Of a stretch of 64,000 nucleotides of DNA, positions 37,262 through 46,569 are shown piece after piece. This stretch comes from Paraglaciecola psychrophila 170 (GTDB lineage: Bacteria; Pseudomonadota; Gammaproteobacteria; Enterobacterales; Alteromonadaceae): positions 2,790,001-2,854,000 of the forward strand of contig NC_020514.1 of the NCBI RefSeq assembly GCF_000347635.1, in the 5' to 3' direction. A program made the position numbers and the translations under genes. The number at the start of each line of letters is the position of its first letter. Positions within the stretch are counted from its first letter, which is position 1. The notes beneath the pieces are model-generated. The model saw nothing but the letters and a program-made list of their open reading frames with translations. It made no database searches and was not told the origin of the DNA.

Positions 37262-38097
37262 TAACGACGCGCCATAAAGACCAGTTTTTCGAATAGGTGA
37301 ATATCTTGTTCATTCTTAAGTAAAGCACCATAAAGTGGTGGAATACTTTGTTTGCCATCCTTATTCTGTAACGCTTCGGCTGGAATGTCTTCTGCTACCA
37401 ATAACTTCAACCAATCTAACAATTCTGAAGTAGATGGCTTCTTACGAAGGCCAGGTACATCTCGCAAATCAAAAAATGATTGTAAGGCTTGGTTAAGTAA
37501 TATTTTCTTTATATCTGGAAAATGCACATCTACAATTTTACGCATCTCTTCAGCATCTGGGAACTGAATGTAATGGAAGAAACAACGACGTAAAAACGCG
37601 TCAGGTAATTCTTTTTCATTATTCGATGTAATAATCACAATCGGACGTTGTTTGGCTTTAACTAATTGTTGGGTTTCATAAACAAAAAACTCCATTTTAT
37701 CAAGTTCTAACAGTAAATCGTTTGGAAACTCGATATCCGCTTTGTCTATTTCATCAATTAATAATATGGTGCGCTTTTCTGCATCAAAAGCCTGCCATAA
37801 TTTCCCCTTCACAATATAGTTGCCAATATCATGCACTTTCTCATCACCTAACTGCGAGTCACGTAACCGCGAAACTGCGTCATATTCATATAATCCTTGT
37901 TGGGCTTTGGTCGTTGATTTGATGTGCCATTGAATTAAATTAGCATCTAAACTTTTTGCTAACTCTTCTGCCAACATAGTTTTACCCGTACCTGGTTCAC
38001 CTTTTATCAACAACGGTTTTTCTAGTGTGATAGCTGCGTTGACAGCAAGTTGTAACTCACGACTAGCAATATATTTTTCTGTTCCATTAAACGCCAT
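37261..38097 (-). CDS. MoxR-family AAA+ ATPase (CoxD-like)
   Basis: About 278 residues. Walker A GEPGTGKT (33-40), Walker B ILLIDEIDKAD (111-121), sensor 1 in VIITSNNEKELPDAFLRRC with its arginine finger region. MoxR ATPases work with VWA partners to insert metals or mature enzymes. The frame begins at 38109, but the ATG at 38097 has GAGG eight bases upstream and gives the family start MAFNGTEKYIASRELQ. First gene of a five-gene minus-strand run that points to maturation of a molybdenum hydroxylase. Confidence 0.92.
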   Translation of the reverse strand: MAFNGTEKYIASRELQLAVNAAITLEKPLLIKGEPGTGKTMLAEELAKSLDANLIQWHIKSTTKAQQGLYEYDAVSRLRDSQLGDEKVHDIGNYIVKGKLWQAFDAEKRTILLIDEIDKADIEFPNDLLLELDKMEFFVYETQQLVKAKQRPIVIITSNNEKELPDAFLRRCFFHYIQFPDAEEMRKIVDVHFPDIKKILLNQALQSFFDLRDVPGLRKKPSTSELLDWLKLLVAEDIPAEALQNKDGKQSIPPLYGALLKNEQDIHLFEKLVFMARR

Positions 38098-38358
38098 GTA
38101 AAACCTCAAACCTTATTAACAATTGATTAACCATAAGATATATCGAAAAAGCCCTTTAAATGAAGCCCCCTACCCTTATCTCTAAGTATGAATACCTTTA
38201 TGATAAAACAGTTTTACGAGCTATACGTATCAATAATATTTATAGGGCCTATTGTTGTTTCACATATATAAGAAAAACAGGCTCTATCAATAACTAAACT
38301 GAGGTGTAACAATCGGAGTTATACTGTAAAAAATATAATATTAAGCAAGGAAATAACT

Positions 38359-39324
38359 ATGCAAGTATACGACGACCATTCACTCGCCATTGGTAAAACA
38401 CCTTTGGTCAAACTAAATCGCGTGACAGGTGGCAATGTTTACGCAAAAATTGAATCAAGAAACCCAAGTTTCAGTATTAAATGCCGTATCGGCGCAAATA
38501 TGATTTGGGACGCAGAACAAAAAGGACTGCTTAAACCAGGTAATGAAATTGTTGAGGCAACTAGCGGCAATACTGGTATAGCTCTTGCTTTTGTTGCAGC
38601 ATCAAGAGGTTATAAAATCACGTTAACCATGCCTAGTTCGATGAGTTTAGAACGTCGTAAATTACTTAAAGCCATGGGTGCAAACTTAGTCTTGACTGAA
38701 GCTCCAAAAGGTATGAAGGGTGCCATTGCTGCTGCCAATGAGATTGTGGCTTCTGATCCATCTAAATATATCCCCATGCATCAGTTTGAAAATCCAGCTA
38801 ATCCTGAAATACATGAAAAAACCACGGGTCCTGAAATCTGGAATGACACAGACGGAAAAATTGACATTTTCGTTGCAGGTGTTGGTACAGGCGGAACACT
38901 TACAGGTGTTAGCCGGTATATAAAAAACACCCAAGGTAAGGCGATTACCACAGTAGCCGTTGAACCAACTGATTCCCCCGTTATTACGCAAGCTAAAGCA
39001 GGTGAAGCACTTACCCCTGGGCCACACAAGATTCAAGGCATAGGTGCTGGCTTTATTCCTGGCAACTTAGACTTAGACATGGTCGATGCTGTTGAACAAG
39101 TAAGTAATGAAGATTGTATGGCAATGACTCATCGCTTAATGAAAGAAGAAGGTATTCTAGCGGGTATTTCTTCTGGTGCTGCCGTCGTAGCGGCCAAACG
39201 CTGGGCAGAGAAGCCTGAGAATGCTAACAAAATCATAGTGGTCATTTTAGCCAGTGCATCAGAGCGTTATCTTAGTAGTCCTTTGTTTGCAAATGAATTC
39301 TCTGATTCAGAAAACATTCAGTAA
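38359..39324 (+). CDS. cysK: Cysteine synthase A
   Basis: 321 residues of the fold-type II PLP enzyme that makes cysteine from O-acetylserine and sulfide. PLP lysine K41 in SFSIKCRIG; the acetylserine-binding loop TSGNTGIAL; the phosphate cradle [17 protein letters not shown] and [11 protein letters not shown]; final [13 protein letters not shown]. Very similar to E. coli CysK throughout, including [17 protein letters not shown]. Single gene with its own terminator. The upstream 249 nt also carry the divergent moxR promoter. Confidence 0.96.
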   Translation: MQVYDDHSLAIGKTPLVKLNRVTGGNVYAKIESRNPSFSIKCRIGANMIWDAEQKGLLKPGNEIVEATSGNTGIALAFVAASRGYKITLTMPSSMSLERRKLLKAMGANLVLTEAPKGMKGAIAAANEIVASDPSKYIPMHQFENPANPEIHEKTTGPEIWNDTDGKIDIFVAGVGTGGTLTGVSRYIKNTQGKAITTVAVEPTDSPVITQAKAGEALTPGPHKIQGIGAGFIPGNLDLDMVDAVEQVSNEDCMAMTHRLMKEEGILAGISSGAAVVAAKRWAEKPENANKIIVVILASASERYLSSPLFANEFSDSENIQ

Positions 39325-39375
39325 TTTTTTAAAAATGTAGTTTACATAAACAGTGTTTATTTTTACTTCGATTAA

Positions 39376-39402
39376 AGAGGGAGGCTGTTGCCTCCCTCTT
39401 CT
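39376..39402 (+). terminator. Terminator of cysK
   Basis: AGAGGGAGGC (39376-39385) and GCCTCCCTCT (39390-39399) form a 10-bp GC-rich stem with a TGTT loop, followed by TCTTT. It lies about 50 nt after the cysK stop. Strong stem, moderate T tract. Confidence 0.8.
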
Positions 39403-39473
39403 TTGATGAATCAAAAAAAACAAGTTAAAATAAAATTATGAGAGCAGGCTCAATTATCAAAGTGGAATGTACC

Positions 39474-39917
39474 ATGCTAAAAAATATCATTTTTATTCTG
39501 ATTTTTTCAGTTCTACTCGTTGCGTGTGACAAAGCGCCGCCTAAACAAGGTGGTGGTAAATTTGGTATGTTAGACAGAGGTAACCCAGAGTTTGCTGCAA
39601 TAGAGTTCTTTGACCATATTTATCACAGCAAGGGTATTGATGATGCTATTGAGTTAAGCACGCCTAAAATGGAACGTTTATTACGCTCTTACCATACCAA
39701 TAAAGGGGTCCAAAAGCATGTGTTGAACATGCGTTTTGATAAGGTAAGTATCCAACCTAAATCACGCAGCGCAGGTAGAAATGAATTTGCAAAAGAAGCC
39801 CAAATCTCATTATTTTTTGAGGGTGAGTTAGATGGCAACGTTTTAAAAGATATGCGTTTAATCGATCTGGTAAGAGTAGGTAAGGACTGGAAGGTAGATG
39901 AGGTCAGTTTGAACTAA
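39474..39917 (+). CDS. Small lipoprotein of unknown function
   Basis: About 147 residues. Lipoprotein signal with lipobox LVAC (Cys18) from the ATG at 39474 (MLKNIIFILIF). The frame is open from 39438, but that would put an improbable 12-residue arm ahead of the signal. The mature part has PEFAAIEFFDHIYHSKGIDDAIEL, a helix-start pattern like the small cystatin/NTF2-like lipoproteins, and the closing LIDLVRVGKDWKVDEVSLN fits such a fold. I do not recognise the family firmly. It is monocistronic and convergent with the ggt relic. Confidence 0.72.
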   Translation: MLKNIIFILIFSVLLVACDKAPPKQGGGKFGMLDRGNPEFAAIEFFDHIYHSKGIDDAIELSTPKMERLLRSYHTNKGVQKHVLNMRFDKVSIQPKSRSAGRNEFAKEAQISLFFEGELDGNVLKDMRLIDLVRVGKDWKVDEVSLN

Positions 39918-39929
39918 CCTATAACTAAT

Positions 39930-40407
39930 CTAGAATCCTACTGCTACGTCTTCTCTTCTGATGTCTGCCCCATCAATTAGTACTCCGTCGTTTATTTGAA
40001 TACAGTGCAGCACGCTGTTTAAATCTCTAATTTGAACCTTGTGGCCTATTTTCTCAAGCATTGGCTTTAATCCCTCAATCTGAATGTCTTTTACTGGTGC
40101 TTTATAATCATTCCTATTGGTTACTTTAGGTAAGTTGATGGCTTGTTGGATGTCTAACCCCCAATCAAATACACCCATAATAGTTTGCGCTACTCGCACT
40201 ACGAGTGCCGTTTTTTAAGCTCAACAGGTTCAGAACTGATTCATTTAATCCATCAACCATGACCCAGGAGCCAAAAGCAAATTCAACACTGGTGGTCATA
40301 GAGACTGCATTACCCTCTTTATCAACAATACTAAAATGGCTGCTGTTGGGATGAACAAAGATTTTACCACTTGAAAAATCAGTTAAAACTGAAGCTAACT
40401 TATCCAA
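39930..40407 (-). pseudogene. Gamma-glutamyltransferase relic
   Basis: Two overlapping frames match parts of the small subunit of gamma-glutamyltranspeptidase. The first (40407 to 40165) has SSHFSIVDKEGNAVSMTTSVEFAFGSWVMVDG. The second (40199 to 39930) has RVAQTIMGVFDWGLDIQQAINLPKVTNRN and the terminal GADIRREDVAVGF. The large subunit is missing, the catalytic-Thr region is absent upstream, and roughly 70 residues between the two matches are deleted with a change of frame. About 160 of some 570 residues remain, so it cannot be functional. Confidence 0.85.
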
Positions 40408-40452
40408 TAAAAATTAGTTATCATAACAATATTAACAATTTATAAATATCAT

Positions 40453-41046
40453 ATGTTCAATTTACCTGTTCAAGCAAAATACAGTTTAGCTCCATTATTG
40501 GTAGTCATCGTTAGTATTGTTATGGCCTTAACCGAGCCGATGAGCAGTCATTTGTTCGCTTACGACAGATGTCAGCTTAATAATTTTCAGTGGTGGCGTC
40601 TCATAACAGGGCATTTCCTGCACACCAACACCCCCCATTTATTATTAAACACCGCTGGATTAGCATTGTTATGGGCCTTGCATGGTCATTACTACAAAAT
40701 GCCACGTTATTTAATTCAATTCTTGGTGTTATGTTTAGGAACCGCAATTGGCTTATATTTTTTCGACCAACAGATGCAATGGTATGTCGGTTTATCAGGC
40801 GTGCTTCATGGCTTATTTATTATCGGTGCTTATTTTGATATTAGGAATTCTTTCAGAAGCGGATGGTTAATGTTGATTGGTGTCTGGCTTAAGGTTATTC
40901 ATGAACAAATATTTGGTGCTAGTGAAGAGGTAGCTGGACTCATAGCAGCCAATGTGGCCGTTGATGCACACTTATTCGGTACTATCACTGGCAGTATTAT
41001 AATTTTGTATTATTTTTTAATACGGAAGCCTCAACCAATGTCATAA
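40453..41046 (+). CDS. rrtA: Rhombosortase (rhomboid-like GlyGly-CTERM processing protease)
   Basis: 197 residues with about six membrane segments. The pattern WWRLITGHFLHTNTPHLLLN, then WYVGLSGVLHGLF (catalytic Ser in GLSG), then VDAHLFGTITGS (catalytic His) is characteristic of rhombosortase rather than GlpG. Rhombosortases cleave the C-terminal GlyGly-CTERM anchor of exported proteins, usually type II secretion substrates, at the inner membrane. No GlyGly-CTERM protein was recognised in this window, so its substrates are elsewhere. It starts 46 nt from the ggt relic. Confidence 0.85.
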   Translation: MFNLPVQAKYSLAPLLVVIVSIVMALTEPMSSHLFAYDRCQLNNFQWWRLITGHFLHTNTPHLLLNTAGLALLWALHGHYYKMPRYLIQFLVLCLGTAIGLYFFDQQMQWYVGLSGVLHGLFIIGAYFDIRNSFRSGWLMLIGVWLKVIHEQIFGASEEVAGLIAANVAVDAHLFGTITGSIIILYYFLIRKPQPMS

Positions 41047-41374
41047 TAATGACACGCTAAATCGTCAAAATCAGTGGTTAGAATTTGTGTTAAAGGTCAC
41101 AATAAACGAGGCCAAATTTGAAGCCTAATAGATGTTAATCATTGCAATATTTACTGAGTGCATTGTGGCTTAAGGTAAAGAATTGAGCTGCGTTTAAGAT
41201 AATTACATTTAATGTATTTATCACCAATGTGATAAATATTATTCACGGCTACAAATACGCTCGAAACAATTGCCGAGCTTGGCATCGTAATAATCGAAAA
41301 TTCTTCATCCCTTGAAACAGTTATGCCCCTCTAAAATGCTTGTGATTTCAGGGGGCAATTTATAAAATATAAGT
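41047..41374. other. Intergenic region with an imperfect hairpin
   Basis: 328 nt between convergent rrtA and the S9 peptidase gene. An imperfect GC hairpin (GCCCCT at 41325-41330 with AGGGGGC at 41350-41356) lies about 20 nt after the S9 stop. It lacks a T run on either strand and may be a weak terminator. Nothing else was recognised. Confidence 0.4.
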
Positions 41375-43864
41375 TTATAGGTTGGTTTCAAACAATTTAT
41401 AAATCCTTCTGTACTCATCCAACCATGAACTAGGTTGCACAAATCCATGTGATTCAACTGGGTAAATAGCCGTTTCAAAATCCTGCTTTTCTAATTCAAT
41501 CAAACGCTGAACGAGTCTCACGACATCCACAAAGAAAACATTACTGTCTATCATGGGAGCGTTAATCAGCAATGGCTTCTCTAATCCTTCAGCGAAATAG
41601 ATAGGCGAGCTCCTTTCGTAGGCTATAGGATCAACATCGGGCATATTAAGTATGTTTGAAGTATAACCATGATTATAGTGCGCCCAGTCGCTAACAGGTC
41701 TTAATGCTGCCCCAGCTTGAAACAAATCAGGAGAATTAAATAATGCCATAAAAGTCAGAAAGCCACCATAAGAACCACCATAAGTCCCTACTCTGTTGGC
41801 ATCAACCTCTAGATTTTCAACCAACCAGTCAACACCGTCTTCTAGGTCTTGAATTTCAGGGGTCCCCATTTGCCTGTAGATAGCGGTGCGCCAATCTCTT
41901 CCATAACCAGCTGAGGCCCGATAATCCATATCTAGTACCACATAACCTTGTTGTACTAACAAATTATGGAACATAAACTCTCTGAAATAACCAGACCAAC
42001 CCAGATGCGAGTTTTGCAAATATCCAGCACCATGATTAAACACAACAGCCTTGGACTTTTGACCAGGTTGCATATCTCTGGGCGTATAAACGCGAGAATA
42101 TATTGGATGTTTCGTGTGTGTGGATTTAATTGGCACTATATCGGGGGCAAGCCAATTAATATCTAAAAATACCTGACTAATTGTATGTGTTAGCTGAACT
42201 GCGTCCTGATTTTCAACCGATTGTAAATATAACTCTGGGGGTCGAACCAAGCTGGAATGAGTGAGCAATAAAGCCTGTTCATCTGGGCTTAATTGATAAT
42301 CGGTCATACCATTTAGATTAGTTATTTGTTGAAGTGTGTTCTCAGCTAAAGCAACACGATATATCTCGTATATGCCAGGATGTTTTTTATTTCCCTTAAA
42401 ATACATAAATTGATCGTCAGAAGTTAACGTCAAAGAATCCACCTCAAAGTTACCGGAAGTCACTGCTCTTGCTTGACCATTTAAAGGTTTAATATACAGC
42501 TGTGAATAGCCAGTTTCCTCAGACAAATAGTACAAATCAGTACTTCTATTTAACCAACCAAAGCTGTTGAACTTATAATTAACCCAAGCGTCATCATGCA
42601 ATCTGTGTTGATTTACCAACGTTGCGCTAGCAGTATCAACAGTAGCAAGCCAGCGGTCTTTGTTGTCCCATGCTTCTAGCATAATGGCAACATTTTCACC
42701 GTTGTTATGCCATTGAATAGCACCTTGCGACCAATACCAGTCCTGCATAAGACTAATATCTCTAGGTAGGCGATTAGCGGTATATGTTCCACCCTTAGCT
42801 TGTGCGTTCTCTCGCTTCACCGCTTCCAATACGTCTTCATTATACCCAGGCAAGCTGTTATAGCTGAGTTTGCGTTTTGACCTTGTATCTATATTAAGTA
42901 ACCAAATGTTGTGTTTCACTGGTTTGGCATCTGCTACCCTGCGGCGCACATTGTCGGTGGTTATTCTTCCATCGTCGTTGATGTAGTTCGGCATAATATC
43001 ACTATCATCGCGCCAGCTTGATTCAGTCTGTTCTACCAACACTAGCCACTTACCGTTTGATGATAAGCTGGCTGCTACGGTTTCATTATCTTCAGGAAAA
43101 TAAAAATCAGCAGGGGCAAGTGTTTTATTTTGTTGTGCAAGTTGTTGCTTTTTTTCAAAACGTAATCTTTTTTGCTGACGTTTTAACGCGACTACCTCGA
43201 TTAATTGCTGCTGCTGCTCCGCAATATAATCCTCTGGCTCTTCCACAGCAGTAGGTTCGTCAGCAAATTGCCATGACACTAATTGCTCATATAGACCATG
43301 ATCCGGATGGATCGCATAGATAGCATCACCACTTTGGAAGCTTAAACGACCATCATTTAAAAAGACTAAATTATTCGGCTGCTTATTGTCTTTTGTAAGT
43401 TGTTTTACCTTATTATCAGATAGGCTTTTAACAAAAATATTACCTTCAAACACCCATGCTGTAAGGTCTTTTGTTTGGTTTAATATTCGACTGTTATAGT
43501 CGTGTAAATGTAACTGCGTTAATTCAACCTTATTACCCTTACCTGTTTGATTTATGGGTTTCTCCCATAAATCAAACACTGGTGAGGCTAGTTGTTTTTG
43601 TTGGTAATAGACACTCTGGCTATCGTCCCCCCAATATGCAGATGTCGGCTGACGACCCATCCAATCAGGATCAGCCATAATCATTTCTAGAGTTAATAAC
43701 TTAGTCTGAATACTGCTTGTAACTGTCTGAGCTGCCTTGATTAACTTTGGCGACGCAGCGACACTATTACCAACAAGGGGGGCAGCAGTTTGGGTTGCGG
43801 AACAGCCAAATAGGAAAGAGGTTACACTGGCTAATATTAAGCCGTTTTTTGTAAGTTTGAACAT
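41375..43864 (-). CDS. S9 family peptidase (prolyl oligopeptidase/DPP-like) lipoprotein
   Basis: About 829 residues. Lipoprotein signal with lipobox LFGC (Cys21), from the ATG at 43864; the frame also opens at 43882. A long beta-propeller with coiled, Gln/Lys-rich stretch (EQQQQLIEVVALKRQQKRLRF cut here: acidic EEPEDYIAE then a Gln/Lys-rich helix) precedes the alpha/beta-hydrolase domain. Catalytic Ser in GGSYGGFLTFMALF and His in VESHGFVQPSSW. It releases dipeptides or cleaves proline peptides from extracellular protein and is probably outer-membrane anchored. Single gene, intact, unlike the S9 gene at 30729-32835. Confidence 0.9.
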   Translation of the reverse strand: MFKLTKNGLILASVTSFLFGCSATQTAAPLVGNSVAASPKLIKAAQTVTSSIQTKLLTLEMIMADPDWMGRQPTSAYWGDDSQSVYYQQKQLASPVFDLWEKPINQTGKGNKVELTQLHLHDYNSRILNQTKDLTAWVFEGNIFVKSLSDNKVKQLTKDNKQPNNLVFLNDGRLSFQSGDAIYAIHPDHGLYEQLVSWQFADEPTAVEEPEDYIAEQQQQLIEVVALKRQQKRLRFEKKQQLAQQNKTLAPADFYFPEDNETVAASLSSNGKWLVLVEQTESSWRDDSDIMPNYINDDGRITTDNVRRRVADAKPVKHNIWLLNIDTRSKRKLSYNSLPGYNEDVLEAVKRENAQAKGGTYTANRLPRDISLMQDWYWSQGAIQWHNNGENVAIMLEAWDNKDRWLATVDTASATLVNQHRLHDDAWVNYKFNSFGWLNRSTDLYYLSEETGYSQLYIKPLNGQARAVTSGNFEVDSLTLTSDDQFMYFKGNKKHPGIYEIYRVALAENTLQQITNLNGMTDYQLSPDEQALLLTHSSLVRPPELYLQSVENQDAVQLTHTISQVFLDINWLAPDIVPIKSTHTKHPIYSRVYTPRDMQPGQKSKAVVFNHGAGYLQNSHLGWSGYFREFMFHNLLVQQGYVVLDMDYRASAGYGRDWRTAIYRQMGTPEIQDLEDGVDWLVENLEVDANRVGTYGGSYGGFLTFMALFNSPDLFQAGAALRPVSDWAHYNHGYTSNILNMPDVDPIAYERSSPIYFAEGLEKPLLINAPMIDSNVFFVDVVRLVQRLIELEKQDFETAIYPVESHGFVQPSSWLDEYRRIYKLFETNL

Positions 43865-44014
43865 GCAGTATGCCTTAGACAAGATTGAAGAAAATTACAA
43901 TCCTATTAAAACGCATTACTGGGTCATTTAGCAAAATAATAAATACAAAATCTTTATAGATTTTAGTGTCTTACGTTACGCATTATTTACAACAATAAAC
44001 TCGAGAGAGAAGGT

Positions 44015-44591
44015 TTACACCTTGGCGAGAAGTCGAATTAGCATTTGGCAATAATGATTATAAGCCGATTGTTCAAAGGCGCTTGAATCCTTATTCATAA
44101 ATCCGTGGTGATAGCTGCTTTGTTCCACCTTAATGCCTGATTGTTGTTGCGGCACCTGGATAACATCTGGTAATGAAAAATGCGGTTCAAACTCAGGGAA
44201 GATGATATGACATCGGCAATTGAGATGGCTGCCTAAATAATGACGAATTTGACTAGGATAAAACAAAGTAAGCGCAAAGTTGTTTATTGAAATGCCCTCA
44301 TTTGATAGTTCAGACACAGCCTTGTAAATTGCGGCTGCACCAGCACTAAAACCAATGACTTGCTTTATACCTAGATTACATTTTAAGTGCTGCTTCAAAC
44401 TCTCAATATAAGCAGTAATCCCACCATAATCTTGAAAGCATTGATACGCTTGCGCTTCATTTTTGAATGACAGGATGAGGTGGCTGATAAGGCACCACAG
44501 CAACAAATGAGTCGTCAATATTAACATCTTTAAGCAGTGATAAAAAAGCCTCACTCATACCAAATATATCGATGGCGATCAGTCGTGTTTT
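44015..44591 (-). pseudogene. Dienelactone hydrolase family protein, frameshifted and without start codon
   Basis: The 3' frame (to 44015) has GFSAGAAAIYKAV (nucleophile elbow; DLH uses Cys or Ser here) and HHGFMNKDSSAFEQSAYN, the catalytic-His region of dienelactone hydrolases. The N-terminal part (LIAIDIFGMSEAFLSLL, VPYQPPHP) is in another frame between about 44591 and 44460. The switch is at an A run (44460-44464, five A on the coding strand); four would restore IQNEAQAY. No ATG precedes the N-terminal frame before an in-frame stop at 44592-44594. Together about 190 residues; probably inactive. Confidence 0.75.
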
Positions 44592-44659
44592 TTAACTATC
44601 GAGTAAAATATCGGCCACGTTAGCACTTCAACATAATAAGCCTTGTATAATAAACGGCC

Positions 44660-44689
44660 ATCTAAGGCAACTAAATGATTGCCTTAGAT
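44660..44689 (-). terminator. Hairpin at the end of the acyl-CoA dehydrogenase operon
   Basis: An 11-bp perfect stem (44660-44670 with 44679-44689; ATCTAAGGCAA with TTGCCTTAGAT) begins about 20 nt after the SDR stop on the minus strand. The sequence after the stem is GGCCGTTTATTA, so the T tract is weak. Likely operon terminator or 3' mRNA stabiliser. Confidence 0.5.
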
Positions 44690-44710
44690 AGAATAACATT
44701 CTTTAAAAAT

Positions 44711-45475
44711 TTAACTTAAAAAACCACCATCGACCACTACAGTAGTACCTGTAGTGTAGCTAGATGCATCCGAAACCAAATATAATACAGTGCCTGCCAT
44801 CTCATCTGGTTGTGCGGTACGTCCAAGAGGAATTTGCATCAAGGCTGTCTTTAATATTTTTTCATTACCCGTTAACGCTGAAGCAAATTTGGTCTCAGTT
44901 AAACCGGGTAATAGAGCGTTTACCCTAATATTTAACGGTCCGCATTCTTTCGCAAAGGACTTCGTCATACTAATAACTGCAGCTTTAGTGATGGAATATA
45001 TACCTTGTCCCATACCTGGTGAAATACCGTTTATAGACGCAGTATTCAATATAACTCCCCCGCCCTGCTCTTTCATCATTTTACCGGCTGCGGTCGACAT
45101 AAAGAAATATCCACGAATATTTACATCAACCGTTTTATCAAATGCCGCTAAATCAGTATCTAATATATGACCAAAATATGGATTAGCCGCTGCGTTGTTA
45201 ACTAGAATATCCAAACGTCCATATTTCTCGCTAATTTGCTCAAAAATGTTTTCAATCTGCGCCATTTCACCAACATGACATGCCATAGCAACTGCATCAC
45301 CACCGTCGTCGCGAATGCTTTGTGCAACGGCTTCACAACCATCAATCTTGCGACTAGAAACAATCACTCTTGCGCCATAGGCAGCAAGTAATCGTGCTAT
45401 AGACTCACCTATACCTCGGCTTGCACCTGTAATTAACGCGACTCTACCGGTTAAATCAAAAATATCTTTTTTCAT
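44711..45475 (-). CDS. SDR-family oxidoreductase
   Basis: 254 residues of a classical SDR: TGASRGIGESIARLLA (residues 17-32) binds NAD(P), NNAAANPYF at the NAG position, catalytic Ser in NTASINGISPG, YSITKAAVI (Tyr, Lys) and the C-terminal TGTTVVVDGG. Third gene of an operon behind an acyl-CoA dehydrogenase and an MDR oxidoreductase, spaced 42 nt, so it probably oxidises or reduces a hydroxyacyl or carbonyl intermediate of the same pathway. Substrate unknown. Confidence 0.9.
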   Translation of the reverse strand: MKKDIFDLTGRVALITGASRGIGESIARLLAAYGARVIVSSRKIDGCEAVAQSIRDDGGDAVAMACHVGEMAQIENIFEQISEKYGRLDILVNNAAANPYFGHILDTDLAAFDKTVDVNIRGYFFMSTAAGKMMKEQGGGVILNTASINGISPGMGQGIYSITKAAVISMTKSFAKECGPLNIRVNALLPGLTETKFASALTGNEKILKTALMQIPLGRTAQPDEMAGTVLYLVSDASSYTTGTTVVVDGGFLS

Positions 45476-45517
45476 AAAATTTCCTCACTCTGTGAATATG
45501 TCACTGACTTGTTCTTA

Positions 45518-46522
45518 TTAATCTGCATCTACTTTAAGGACTAATTTACCCATGTTTTCACCGTTAAATAGCATCAATAGTGTTTCAGGGAAATGCTCGA
45601 TGCCTTTAACCACATGCTCTTTAGCGACTAATTTACCCTCCGCAATCCAACCTGCCATTTCAGCTGCTGCTTTAGAATAATTAGCAACATTATCAAATAC
45701 TACAATGCCTTCCATCCTAGCCCTATTGACCAATAAAGTAAGATAGTTAGACGGACCTTTTACAGCCGTTGTATTGTTATATTGGCTGATAGCACCACAG
45801 ATTACTATTCGCGCCTTCATACGAATTTGGGTTAACACATCATCAAGTATGTCACCACCAACATTATCGAAATACACGTCAACGCCCTTAGGACAGGCAA
45901 CTCGTAGCGCTTTTTTCACGTTCTCATTTTTATAATCAATGGCCGCATCAAAACCTAACTCGTCCACAAGGTAGGCACATTTGTCAGCACCGCCAGCAAT
46001 CCCCACGACTTTGCAGCCTTTTATCTTAGCTATTTGTCCGACAACTGAGCCTACGGCTCCAGCGGCACCTGATACCACGACTGTTTCACCAGCTTTAGGT
46101 AAACCAGTATTTAACAAGCCAAAATAAGCAGTCATTCCAGGCATACCTAACACCCCTAGATATCGCTCTAATGGTGCTAAGCTTGGATCTATTTTGTGGA
46201 GTCCCTCAATGCCCACTACGGCATACTTTTGAACACCACAATGACCATACACGTAATCACCTTCTGAAAATTGACTACTGGTAGACTTAAGCACTTTGCC
46301 AACGGTCCCAGCACGCATCACGCCACCAATTTGTACCGGTTCTATGTAAGATTTACCGTCATTCATCCAACCACGCATCGCGGGGTCCAAAGAAATGTAC
46401 TCCACTTGAATTAAGACTTGATTGTCAGCTAATTCAGCAACATCGTTTTCTACAAAATCCCAGTCTTTTCTAGTGGGTGTTCCCACAGGTCTTGATGCCA
46501 ATAAGAATTGTTTATTCTTCAT
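45518..46522 (-). CDS. MDR-family NADP-dependent oxidoreductase (CurA/leukotriene-dehydrogenase-like)
   Basis: 334 residues. Zinc-free medium-chain reductase: start LASRPVGTPTRKDWDF, EYISLDPAMRGWMNDGKSY, cofactor loop VVSGAAGAVGSVVGQIAK, and VYFDNVGGDILDDVL. These are the hallmarks of the PTGR/curcumin-reductase group, which reduces carbon-carbon double bonds of enones with NADPH. It lies between the acyl-CoA dehydrogenase (47 nt) and the SDR (42 nt), so one operon. Natural substrate not known. Confidence 0.92.
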   Translation of the reverse strand: MKNKQFLLASRPVGTPTRKDWDFVENDVAELADNQVLIQVEYISLDPAMRGWMNDGKSYIEPVQIGGVMRAGTVGKVLKSTSSQFSEGDYVYGHCGVQKYAVVGIEGLHKIDPSLAPLERYLGVLGMPGMTAYFGLLNTGLPKAGETVVVSGAAGAVGSVVGQIAKIKGCKVVGIAGGADKCAYLVDELGFDAAIDYKNENVKKALRVACPKGVDVYFDNVGGDILDDVLTQIRMKARIVICGAISQYNNTTAVKGPSNYLTLLVNRARMEGIVVFDNVANYSKAAAEMAGWIAEGKLVAKEHVVKGIEHFPETLLMLFNGENMGKLVLKVDAD

Positions 46523-46569
46523 AATGTCTCCATATCTATTTATGTTTTAACATCTAATTGATGAATCGA

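Noticed and set aside
38223..38230. Second ATACGTAT as another LacI operator
   Set aside because: Only the 8-bp core is shared, between moxR and cysK, without a sugar gene nearby.
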